Part shown: piece after piece, positions 52,429 to 59,425 of the stretch
Position numbering within the stretch: position 1 is the stretch's first letter
Layout of the letters: every line of letters starts with the position of its first letter
Assembly: GCF_000153205.1 (NCBI RefSeq)
Contig: NZ_CH672427.1
Coordinates: forward strand, 2,592,341 to 2,656,340
Source of the DNA: Nitrococcus mobilis Nb-231
GTDB lineage: Bacteria > Pseudomonadota > Gammaproteobacteria > Nitrococcales > Nitrococcaceae
Direction of reading: 5' to 3'
DNA: 64,000 nt
The notes under the pieces: model-generated
Told to the model about the DNA's origin: nothing
What the model saw: the letters and a program-made list of their open reading frames with translations, nothing else
Database searches by the model: none
Position numbers and translations under genes: made by a program

Positions 52429-53010
52429 ATGACTGTCCGGACAAGTAGCAATCATCTCGGCGTCAACGACTACTTGGCAGGCGAGCTCCTGAGTGAGCGG
52501 CGCCACGAGTACATCGGCGGTGATATCTACGCCATGGTGGGCGCCAGCGATCGGCACAACCTGATTGCCGGCAATCTTTTCGCCGCCCTGCATCCGCTTG
52601 TCCGCGGCATCCCGTGCCAGCTTTTCATGGCGGACATGAAAGTCCACCTTACCGTTGCCGGCGAGGATGCGTTTTATTACCCGGATCTCATGCTCGCCTG
52701 TGATCCCGATGACCGCGCCCGCTATTACCGGCAGCGCCCGTGTCTCATCGTGGAGGTGCTTTCGGAGGCGACCGAGCGTATCGACCGCCGCGAGAAGCTG
52801 CTCGCCTACAGCCGTATTGAGAGCCTCCAGGAATACTTGCTGCTGTCCCAGAACGAGCCGCTGGCAGAGCTTCATCGCCGCCGTGATGACTGGCACGCTT
52901 ACCGGGTCCGCGAAGGCTCGGTGCCGATCGAATGCCTCGATACGGCGTTGGATATCGACACGATCTACGCGGATCTCCCGCCCGTCGAGAGCGTACGAAG
53001 CGAGCCATAA
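52429..53010 (+). CDS. Uma2 family (DUF820) putative endonuclease
   Basis: A 193-residue PD-(D/E)XK-fold protein of the Uma2 group, full length. Candidate active-site residues are the Asp in FYYPDLMLACDPDD, then Glu in CLIVEVLSEATERID and the Lys in DRREKLLAYSRI; LQEYLLLSQNEPLAELHRR completes the fold. It diverges from parD over a 138-bp gap. Only distantly similar to the member at 46588. Confidence 0.9.
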   Translation: MTVRTSSNHLGVNDYLAGELLSERRHEYIGGDIYAMVGASDRHNLIAGNLFAALHPLVRGIPCQLFMADMKVHLTVAGEDAFYYPDLMLACDPDDRARYYRQRPCLIVEVLSEATERIDRREKLLAYSRIESLQEYLLLSQNEPLAELHRRRDDWHAYRVREGSVPIECLDTALDIDTIYADLPPVESVRSEP

Positions 53011-53100
53011 TTCAGTGCCGTCTTCCGTGCGCCAATCTCTGGAGCGTCCTTGATTGTGTTTTCGCCTATTCTGCACGGCGAGCAGGTGTCGCGGCTGTAC

Positions 53101-53814
53101 TCAGATCTTCAAGGTCGGGTCGAGCCACAGACGGAAGCCACCGGCAAAGGCGTTCTCATTGTCGCCGCGGCGGCAGTTTGACGGCAGCTTCTTGAGTTCG
53201 TCGACATTGCCGCCCCCGATGACGATGTACTGCGGCAAAAGCGCAGCTTGTAGTTTTTCGATCACCTTGCAGACCGACTTGCGCCACTTCTTTTTGCCGC
53301 GGCGTTCGAGGCCCCGTTCGCCGACGAAATCCTCAAATGTGCTGCGCTTCTTGTAGGGAAGATGGGCCAGTTCCAGCGGTACGCAGACGTGCTCGACGAT
53401 CAGCGCCGAGCCGAGACCGGTACCCAGACCGAGAAACAGCATGCGCCCGCCCTGATAGCTGCCGATCGCCTGCATCATCGCATCGTTGACAAGCCGAACC
53501 GGCTTGTCGAAAGCCGCGCCGAAATCGAAATCCTTCCAGCCCGGACCGAGATTGACCGGATCGGCTGCGGGCCGATTGTCGGAAACTGGACCCGGGTAGC
53601 CGATTCCGATTGCATCGTAATCCCAGTCTGCGGTGAGCTTCGTCATTTCCTCGACCATCTCCTCGGCCGTCATATCGGCGCTGGAATCGATCCGGCGCTT
53701 TTCGCTGCCTGTGCTCAGGCGAGCCTTGACATGCGAGCCCCCGATGTCGATCGCGAGAACGATTCTGTCTCGTTGCGCCGCGGCCCCGCGTTTTGCTGTG
53801 GTGTCTGCGCCCAC
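53101..53814 (-). CDS. ppgK: ROK-family polyphosphate glucokinase-like protein
   Basis: PpgK phosphorylates glucose using polyphosphate or ATP. The 237 residues contain the phosphate loop VLAIDIGGSHVKARL, the GIGYPGPVSDNRPAADPVNLG block and the catalytic NDA of VRLVNDAMMQAIG, then LFLGLGTGLGSALIVEHVCV. The C-terminal part has KKRSTFEDFVGERGLERRGK, characteristic of the PpgK type. Together with glk at 20.6 kb this gives two glucose kinases of different families. Confidence 0.85.
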   Translation of the reverse strand: MGADTTAKRGAAAQRDRIVLAIDIGGSHVKARLSTGSEKRRIDSSADMTAEEMVEEMTKLTADWDYDAIGIGYPGPVSDNRPAADPVNLGPGWKDFDFGAAFDKPVRLVNDAMMQAIGSYQGGRMLFLGLGTGLGSALIVEHVCVPLELAHLPYKKRSTFEDFVGERGLERRGKKKWRKSVCKVIEKLQAALLPQYIVIGGGNVDELKKLPSNCRRGDNENAFAGGFRLWLDPTLKI

Positions 53815-53910
53815 CTTCGAGCTCCCTCGCTCAGCTCTAGAGTATTGCTTTGTATTTAATAAGATAATACTTCGCTGTTGACGCGGCTAGGCGGACAGCG
53901 ATGTGTGCGC

Positions 53911-55005
53911 TCAACCGAGCAGACGTTTGGCGCTCGCCAGTGCCGCGCCCACGACTTGATCCATGTTGTAGTAGCGATATTGCGCCAGCCGGCCGACGAA
54001 GGTCACCTCGGATTCCTGCTCCGCCAACGCCTGGTAGCGCTTGAACAGTGCCTCGTTCTCGGCTCTGGGGACCGGATAGTAGGGATCGCCCTCGGCCTGC
54101 GGATACTCGCGCACGATCGACGTGCCGGAATGGTGCTGGCCGGTCAAGTGCTTGAACTCGGTGATGCGCGTGTAGTCGTGCTCGTTGGGGTAGTTGACCG
54201 TGCCGGTTTCCTGGAACTGCGCTACATCGGGCAAGTGCTCGTGCTCGAAGCGCAGCGAGCGATACGGCAGGCGGCCGTAGCGGTAGTCGAAATAGGCGTC
54301 GATCGGTCCAGTGTAGACGATATGCCGGGCCTTGATCCGGTCCCGGAGGGCGCTGAAATCCACGCCGAGCTCGACCGTGATGTTCGGGTGATCGAGTATA
54401 GCCTCGAACATCTTCGTGTAACCGTGCTTCGGCATGGCCTGGAAGGTATCGGTGAAATAGCGGTCGTCGGTGTTGGTGCGCACCGGGATCCGCGCCGCCA
54501 CGCCGGCTTTGAGCTGCGAGGGCTCCAGCCCCCACTGCTTGCGGGTGTAGTTGAGGAAGAACTTCTCGTAAAGGTCGCGCCCGACCGAGTTCAGCACCAC
54601 GTCCTCGCTGCTGCGCACCGGCTCGCGCGGCTCGCGCACGCGCTCGAAGAAGGCGGCCGCACCTTGCTCATCCAGCTCCAGCCCGTACAGCCGGTTGAGC
54701 GTGTCCCGGTTAATCGGAAACGGATAGCCCACCCCGTCGACCACGCCGCGTACGCGGTGCTCGTACGCCCGCCACTCGGTGAACCGCGACAGGTACTCGA
54801 AAATGCGCTCGCCGTTGGTATGGAAGATGTGCGGCCCATAGCGATGCACCAGTACACCGTGCTCGTCGTATTCGTCGTAGGCATTGCCCGCGATGTGCGC
54901 ACGGCGGTCGATCACCAACACCCGCTGGCCGGCGTCAGCCAGTTCACGCGCTACGACACTGCCGGCGTAGCCGGCGCCGACGATGAGGGTGCTCAGCGAT
55001 TTCAT
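53911..55005 (-). CDS. glf: UDP-galactopyranose mutase
   Basis: Glf converts UDP-galactopyranose to UDP-galactofuranose, the donor for galactofuranose in O-antigen or capsule. The 364 residues open with the FAD-binding TLIVGAGYAGSVVARELAD and IDRRAHIAGNAYDEYDEHGV, then HRYGPHIFHTNGERIFEYLS and FLNYTRKQWGLEPSQL, and close with GRLAQYRYYNMDQVVGAALA, a strictly conserved block. Intact. Part of its 5' region is duplicated at 56461-56567. Confidence 0.95.
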   Translation of the reverse strand: MKSLSTLIVGAGYAGSVVARELADAGQRVLVIDRRAHIAGNAYDEYDEHGVLVHRYGPHIFHTNGERIFEYLSRFTEWRAYEHRVRGVVDGVGYPFPINRDTLNRLYGLELDEQGAAAFFERVREPREPVRSSEDVVLNSVGRDLYEKFFLNYTRKQWGLEPSQLKAGVAARIPVRTNTDDRYFTDTFQAMPKHGYTKMFEAILDHPNITVELGVDFSALRDRIKARHIVYTGPIDAYFDYRYGRLPYRSLRFEHEHLPDVAQFQETGTVNYPNEHDYTRITEFKHLTGQHHSGTSIVREYPQAEGDPYYPVPRAENEALFKRYQALAEQESEVTFVGRLAQYRYYNMDQVVGAALASAKRLLG

Positions 55006-55116
55006 GCGATTGTTCTGTAGTATCGGACGACAACCCGCGGCGAGTTCGAGTGCGGTTCCGGCAAAGCGGGGGAATAAACGGCCTGGGAACCTCGAAAAGT
55101 CCTATTTCGCATCGTC

Positions 55117-55136
55117 ATCCCGGCGCAAGCCGGGAT
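55117..55136. repeat. REP-like hairpin
   Basis: ATCCCGGC and GCCGGGAT flank a GCAA tetraloop, a perfect 8-bp stem in the 5' flank of glf. GATCCAT at its right edge is mirrored by ATGGATC at about 55162, giving a second weaker dyad. This resembles widespread palindromic intergenic repeats; only one copy was noticed in the window. Confidence 0.45.
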
Positions 55137-55254
55137 CCATCTCGCTTTTCCCCAAGAAAAAATGGATCTCGGTCCGCTCGAAGCGCTATCACGCGACCAG
55201 CATAGCCCGCACCGGCGGCCAAAAAATCCGCATGGTTCACAGATCGTTCTCTTC

Positions 55255-55488
55255 CTACCATTCCTGGAATTCGGAAGGACGTAGCCGATAGCGTGCGATA
55301 TTGTCCTCATGCAACTGCAGCAGCTCATTGATGGCCATGGCCACGAATGCGTTCACATCCTCAGCGGCAACGGATGTGCCGGCCAACTGCCGCACTGCGG
55401 GTGGCGTGATGGCGGAGCCGCTGCGCACGATGCCGCTCACGACGGCGATGAGCGCATCGCGGTAGCGCAGACGCAGGGGGTCGGGCTA
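55255..55488 (-). pseudogene. C-terminal fragment of an unidentified protein
   Basis: The leftward frame is open from just after a TAG near 55489 and gives about 77 residues ending EDNIARYRLRPSEFQEW, with SAITPPAVRQLAGTSVAAED and VNAFVAMAINELLQLHEDN before it. The sequence looks like the conserved helical end of a larger protein, but I do not recognise which. No good start codon is visible and a MITE lies just upstream, so it is probably a remnant. Confidence 0.4.
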
Positions 55489-55518
55489 GGGCAGAGCTTG
55501 CTTGATCAACTTATAGCG

Positions 55519-55671
55519 TAACTTCTCATTAAGTCCGGGCGTAATGTGTGCGGGGTGGCGGGATAAGATTACGGTCGTGCATTAAATGCAAAATTATCAA
55601 GTGCTTATTGTTGATGGTAAGCAACGAACCACTCTCTTCAATGTCTTCTTGCCGGACTTAATGAGAAGTTA
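55519..55671. mobile_element. 153-bp MITE with perfect 20-bp terminal inverted repeats
   Basis: TAACTTCTCATTAAGTCCGG at 55519-55538 is repeated exactly inverted at 55652-55671. The 113 bp between have no reading frame and are AT-richer than the surroundings. The flanks share TTATAGCG (55511-55518 on the left; repeated as TTATAGC at 55674-55680 and TTATAGCG at 55681-55688 on the right), a likely target duplication. The structure is that of a non-autonomous element moved by a transposase encoded elsewhere. Confidence 0.75.
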
Positions 55672-55734
55672 CCTTATAGCTTATAGCGCCGTAAGAAATT
55701 GAATTTTACCCAATTTCCTGGCCGGTTCATCCAC

Positions 55735-56001
55735 TTACCTATATGCTGGCTTTCGGTGCCCGATTCGGACGACGAGCACAACGAGGGCTTCGCCCTGGAG
55801 TTCACAGATGACGCGGTAATTGCCGACACGATAGCGCCACAACACCGAGTATTTGCCCGTGGGCGACTTCCCGATCCGGCGTGGATTGTCTAATGACGCC
55901 ACACGCTGTTCGAGAAAGTCGCGAATTCACTGTCGCGTTTACGGATCGAATTTCCTGACCGTCTTTCGAACCAATCGAGCGTACTCAATCCTCCAGGTCA
56001 C
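55735..56001 (-). pseudogene. relE: RelE-family toxin, inactivated by two stop codons
   Basis: From a GTG at 56001, inside the antitoxin gene's end, the frame reads [20 protein letters not shown], then TAA, TRQ, TGA, then IRDFLEQRVASLDNPRRIGK, TGKYSVLWRYRVGNYRVICE and VLVVRIGHRKPAYR. Apart from the two stops (about residues 21 and 25) it is a complete 88-residue RelE/StbE-type toxin with its conserved Arg and Tyr residues. It cannot be made in full without readthrough. Confidence 0.85.
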
Positions 56002-56212
56002 GCCAGAACTCTTGCGGGCTCATCGTCTGTTCTTCTCCGCGCCGCACACGCTCCAGAACCTGCTCGACCAGGTAAATATCCTCGAGATCGTCCAGATGTT
56101 CTTCGACAGCCTCGCGAATATAATACGTCGCCGTGCGGCCCGTGCGCTCTGCCAAGCGTTGAAGGCGCGCATATGTTTCATCCGACAGGCGGATTGCGGT
56201 TTGTTTGCTCAT
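55985..56212 (-). CDS. relB: RelB/ribbon-helix-helix antitoxin
   Basis: A 75-residue antitoxin beginning [20 protein letters not shown] with the ribbon-helix-helix opening, then [20 protein letters not shown] and a toxin-binding tail ([16 protein letters not shown]). ATG 56212 has AGGAGG upstream. The gene is intact and overlaps the dead relE gene by 17 bases. An orphan antitoxin like this may still repress its own promoter or counter related toxins. Confidence 0.85.
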   Translation of the reverse strand: MSKQTAIRLSDETYARLQRLAERTGRTATYYIREAVEEHLDDLEDIYLVEQVLERVRRGEEQTMSPQEFWRDLED

Positions 56213-56300
56213 GGTCGCCTCCTGGGATAAATGTAAGCCGTAGCATCCATCTGCAGTCAGGTACAGGTAAGGGCTGGGGTAAGCGCTGGTTTTCACTTGG

Positions 56301-56480
56301 CTACAGCAGGTTGATCGTCATCGCACTGCTACTGCTACGCCTATCCGTCCGCGGCGAAGCGCGCAGCCGCCCATCGGCCGCAAGCCGTGCCAGACGGCGT
56401 TGCAACGTGCGTCTGGGCAGTTGTGGAAACGGCCGCTCCAAAGTCTCAACGGATAGGCCGTATGGCGTAGGCGTTGCCTG
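56301..56480 (-). pseudogene. winged-helix fragment, possibly Fic C-terminus
   Basis: About 55 residues, LSVETLERPFPQLPRRTLQR and RLARLAADGRLRASPRTD, resemble the helix-turn-helix segment at the C-terminus of some Fic-type proteins and DeoR-like domains. No start and no upstream catalytic region are present; on its 5' side the sequence turns into a copy of the glf N-terminus. A remnant. Confidence 0.35.
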
Positions 56481-56567
56481 CAATGTGCGGTCGGGGGTCG
56501 ATCACCAGGCACGCGGTAGGCGGCGTCGGCCAACTCACGCGCGACGACACTACTGCCGGCGCAGCCG
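56461..56567 (-). repeat. degenerate copy of the glf 5' region
   Basis: This segment aligns with 54871-54974 inside glf in the same orientation, sharing for example GGTCGATCACCA and ACGACAC, at roughly four in five positions. It corresponds to the part of Glf from the FAD loop to GNAYDEY. It has small insertions and no open frame, and runs into the 3' end of the small antitoxin gene. Confidence 0.6.
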
Positions 56568-56720
56568 CTCCATCAGGTTGCTGATTTCCTCATCCGTGCG
56601 AATACCGTTTAGACGCAAACTCTCCTCGATGAGGTGGGTAATGGTCACGCCGCGTCTTGCCGCGGCCGCCTTCAAAGCGCGGCGCCTCTGTTCGGGTAGA
56701 TCGATCGTGAGCTTCGACAT
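56550..56720 (-). CDS. small ribbon-helix-helix antitoxin-like protein, 56 aa
   Basis: A short gene with a clear family look: MSKLTIDLPEQRRRALKAAA, then ARRGVTITHLIEESLRLNGI and a charged tail. The alternate residues of the first strand and the two helices fit CopG/ParD-type DNA-binding antitoxins. No toxin partner follows. Its last codons overlap the glf-derived duplication, so the original C-terminus may be replaced. Confidence 0.6.
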   Translation of the reverse strand: MSKLTIDLPEQRRRALKAAAARRGVTITHLIEESLRLNGIRTDEEISNLMERLRRQ

Positions 56721-56839
56721 TTCCGGCCTCAGAAAATATGGAAATACAGCTTCCTGAACTTTACGTCCTCACGTCCTGCCTTGTGATGTCTCAAACTCCG
56801 GTCTGCCGGCCGATGAAAAAGGCCTTACCTGAAAGCCGC

Positions 56840-57150
56840 ATGCCCCCGATTCATCCAGGTGAAATCCTCCGCGATGATCTTGCCGAAGGTCCGGTAGGAC
56901 GATAGGAAAGTTCGGTTTTGCACAGGCGGAAAAAGACACCGAGAGGATGAAGCAGTGCATTGAAATGCTTGCCGAGAGTCCGCGCATGGGAAGAGCGGCG
57001 GACGCTATCCGTCCGGATGCCCGCCAGCAACACCCGGCTTCTTGCTGGAGTGGCAAATCCCGCAACTGGGAGCCGATCCGGGTGATCTCGCTTAATTCCC
57101 AGCGGGAGTCGAAGGTCACGCCCGCCAAGCCAGAAAAGCACGTGGCGTGA
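56840..57150 (+). pseudogene. HigA and ParE-type toxin-antitoxin relics
   Basis: ATG 56840 opens MPPIHPGEILRDDLAEG, the start of a HigA antitoxin, which stops at 56905. From about 56911 another frame gives FAQAEKDTERMKQCIEMLAE and SPRMGRAADAIRPDAR, matching the middle of a ParE-type toxin, and then runs through unrelated residues to a stop at 57150. Both genes lack most of their length and neither can function. Confidence 0.55.
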
Positions 57151-57263
57151 AGGTGATCAGATGCGACAAGTACCTTGACAATTACCGACGGTGAGGCCGC
57201 TGCCGTTGACGGACTCCGAGTCATGACATATGCTTAGGCATATGTCATTCCGTAGGGGTGAGC

Positions 57264-57506
57264 ATGGCTGATCCAGAGCGTCACGTCCGCTTGTTCCGCA
57301 ACGGCCGCAATCAGGCCTTGCGTATTCCCCGCGAGTTCGAGCTGGAGGGGGATGAAGCGATCGTGCGCAAGGAAGGTGACCGCCTGATCGTCGAGCCGCT
57401 GCGAAAGGGCCGGTTGCTGGCACTGCTGGCTACCCTCGATCCCTTGGACGAGCCATTCCCCGACGTCGACGAGGATCTGGCGCCGCTGGACGATGTGGAT
57501 CTTTGA
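57264..57506 (+). CDS. vapB: VapB-type antitoxin (AbrB fold)
   Basis: An 80-residue antitoxin with an N-terminal SpoVT/AbrB swapped-hairpin domain: HVRLFRNGRNQALRIPREFE and DRLIVEPLRKGRL. The acidic C-terminal tail (DEPFPDVDEDLAPLDDVDL) should bind the VapC toxin. ATG 57264 follows a GTG two codons earlier; either may start. It overlaps vapC by 4 bases. Confidence 0.92.
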   Translation: MADPERHVRLFRNGRNQALRIPREFELEGDEAIVRKEGDRLIVEPLRKGRLLALLATLDPLDEPFPDVDEDLAPLDDVDL

Positions 57507-57916
57507 GCGTGGCGCTGCGTTATCTGCTCGACACCAACATCGTCTCGGATCTGGCCAGGCATCCACGAGGTCTGGTGGCCAGCCGGATTGCCGAGGTCGG
57601 TGAGGCCTCCGTCTGCACCAGTATCGTCGTTGCTGCGGAACTGCGCTATGGCGTACAAAAGTCGGAATCAAAGAAACTCGCCGAACGAATCGATCTCTTG
57701 TTATCCGCGCTGGAAGTCCTGCCGGTGGAGCCACCGGCGGACCGCCGCTATGGAGAGATCCGTCACTACCTCACGCAGCAGGGCACCCTGATCGGCCCGA
57801 ACGATCTGTTGATCGCGGCACACGCGCTGGCGTTGGAGCTCACCATCGTCACTGCTAACTTGCGAGAATTTGAGCGCGTACCGGGCCTCAAGATCAAGAA
57901 TTGGTTGTCCGAATAA
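57503..57916 (+). CDS. vapC: VapC toxin, PIN-domain ribonuclease
   Basis: A 137-residue PIN nuclease; VapC toxins cut specific tRNAs or rRNA. The acidic metal-binding residues are in LLDTNIVSDLARHP, VVAAELRYGVQKS and IGPNDLLIAAHALALELTIV, with the late TANLREFERVPGLKIKNW, all as in active enzymes. It starts at TTG 57503 or GTG 57509, overlapping vapB. The pair appears intact. Confidence 0.93.
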   Translation: MSVALRYLLDTNIVSDLARHPRGLVASRIAEVGEASVCTSIVVAAELRYGVQKSESKKLAERIDLLLSALEVLPVEPPADRRYGEIRHYLTQQGTLIGPNDLLIAAHALALELTIVTANLREFERVPGLKIKNWLSE

Positions 57917-58442
57917 ACGAATTATTTTTTCCCTGAACGCGGTCACGAGCCTAATTTATTTTAGCGGGGGAGCCATGAAGAATCTGATGCAGCAGCGCAT
58001 CTGCTCCAGTATCGCAACCAGCCAGTTCCACTCGATTGGCGTGTCTCAGAACCAGCATTTTTGGGGAAAGCTGCTGCCGTAAGGGCACGGCGGCTCACGC
58101 AGCGCATATGCATCCCCCTTCGTATCGTCTGGCGGTGGTACGCTGCACCACCCAGGCCTCCTGGTCGCGGTCGACAAATTCCGCGCTTCCAACGGTAAGG
58201 CACTCCGATCGGCGTGCATCGCGCCCTCCTCGATACGGTACCTCAGCACACACAGGCCGAAGCGCTCCGAACTTCAAACAGCCTATCGCGTCAGCGGCGC
58301 CGGGCAAACTTCAACGGAAACTGCTGCCGATGGCGGCGGCGGTGAGTGATGTGCCAGACATACCCTGGCCTCTATGCTCCGGTTGGCCCAGGGCATCGCA
58401 CTCCCTCCTTAGAACGTGGTTTTGAGTTCAGAAATTGGCCGT
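57917..58442. other. intergenic, nothing recognised
   Basis: About 525 bp. Several short overlapping frames on the minus strand (58046-58307) have protein-like stretches such as VDRDQEAWVVQRTTARRYEG but no ribosome site or known family. I see no RNA gene. Confidence 0.25.
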
Positions 58443-58655
58443 CTAAGCTTTCTGATTAAGCTCCATATAATGTCGACCACGCTACAAAGTGCGCAGGATA
58501 TGAACAACCTGCAAGGCCCGCCCGGCTGGCGCATTCACCCGCTCTCAGGGGAGCGGACCGGAACATGGAGCATCTCAGTATCCGGCAACTGGCGGCTGAC
58601 GTTTGACCTTGAGCATGGCGAAGTCGTCAATCTGGATTTAGAGGATTACCACTGA
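58443..58655 (+). pseudogene. HigB-family toxin, N-terminally truncated
   Basis: The C-terminal two thirds of a HigB toxin is clear: LQGPPGWRIHPLSGERTGTW, SISVSGNWRLTFDLEHGEVV and NLDLEDYH. The expected opening strand and helix (a MI.SF.H.GL-like start) are missing; upstream residues in the frame are unrelated. Without that part the fold is probably lost. It shares one base with the start of the following higA (TGATG). Confidence 0.7.
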
Positions 58656-58960
58656 TGAGCGAAGAAATTACTAAACTCGGAATGAAGCCCTCGCATCCTG
58701 GGGAGTTCATTCGCGAGGAAATTCTGAACGAGCTTGGGCTGTCCACTGCCCGGGCGGCTGAAATTCTCGGTGTGCGCCGCGCGAGCCTCTCCGATCTCGT
58801 AAACGGCCATGCTGGGCTGTCGCCGGAGATGGCCTTGCGGATTGAAAAGGCGTTCGGGGTGAGCATGGATACCTTACTGCGCATGCAGGCATGGCACGAT
58901 ACCTACACCATGCGCCAGCGGGCAGGGGAAATTGAAGTGCAGCGCTTTACCCCAGGATGA
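58655..58960 (+). CDS. higA: HigA-family antitoxin
   Basis: A complete 101-residue HigA with the Xre-type helix-turn-helix: KPSHPGEFIREEILNELGLS, TARAAEILGVRRASLSDLVN, GHAGLSPEMALRIEKAFGVS and MDTLLRMQAWHDTYTMRQR. Unlike the copy at 47217 the recognition helix (RRASLSDLVNGHAG) is intact. Its toxin partner upstream is truncated, so it is probably an orphan antitoxin and autorepressor. Confidence 0.9.
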   Translation: MSEEITKLGMKPSHPGEFIREEILNELGLSTARAAEILGVRRASLSDLVNGHAGLSPEMALRIEKAFGVSMDTLLRMQAWHDTYTMRQRAGEIEVQRFTPG

Positions 58961-58980
58961 GGCAGAGGAAGGCGAACAAT

Positions 58981-59270
58981 GACGAGCAAGCCTATTGGCT
59001 GCGCGTCCGAATGGCAGCGCACCATCGGCTATGTTCCGCAGCACATCTACTTGGCCGACACCAGCGTGGCTGAAAACATCGCCTTCGGCGTAAACAAGAG
59101 GGACATCGATATGCAGGCCGTCGAGCGCGCCACACATGCCGCGCAAATCTACGACTTCATCGTCGATGAGTTGCCGTAAGGCTATGATACCCGTATCGGG
59201 GATCGAGGAATTCGCCTATCCGGCAGCCAGCGCGTTGGATGGGCAAACGGAGTGTCCAGCGGCCAAAAAT
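58981..59270 (+). pseudogene. ABC transporter ATPase fragment (flippase type)
   Basis: The frame gives WQRTIGYVPQHIYLADTSVA, ENIAFG and MQAVERATHAAQIYDFIVDE up to a TAA, then GYDTRIGDRGIRLSG, which then joins SALDGQTE in another frame. This is the region between the Q-loop and D-loop of an ABC exporter of the MsbA/PglK type, with the signature motif and Walker B deleted. A related but not identical fragment, inverted, lies at 63697-64000. Confidence 0.75.
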
Positions 59271-59425
59271 ACACATAGTTCACAGATCGTTCTCTATATC
59301 TGCGAAGCGGGGCGAAGGTGGGCCGGAGCGCGATTGAGGATTCGAGCAGGGTAAGACACTCATGTATTAAAAAAAGCGGTAAAAATACAAATTGAAGCTC
59401 ACAGTATTTCGGCCGATTGAGTTAC

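Noticed and set aside
53878-55020. 380-residue plus-strand frame opposite glf
   Set aside because: Glf motifs on the minus strand are unambiguous; the plus frame is a mirror artefact.
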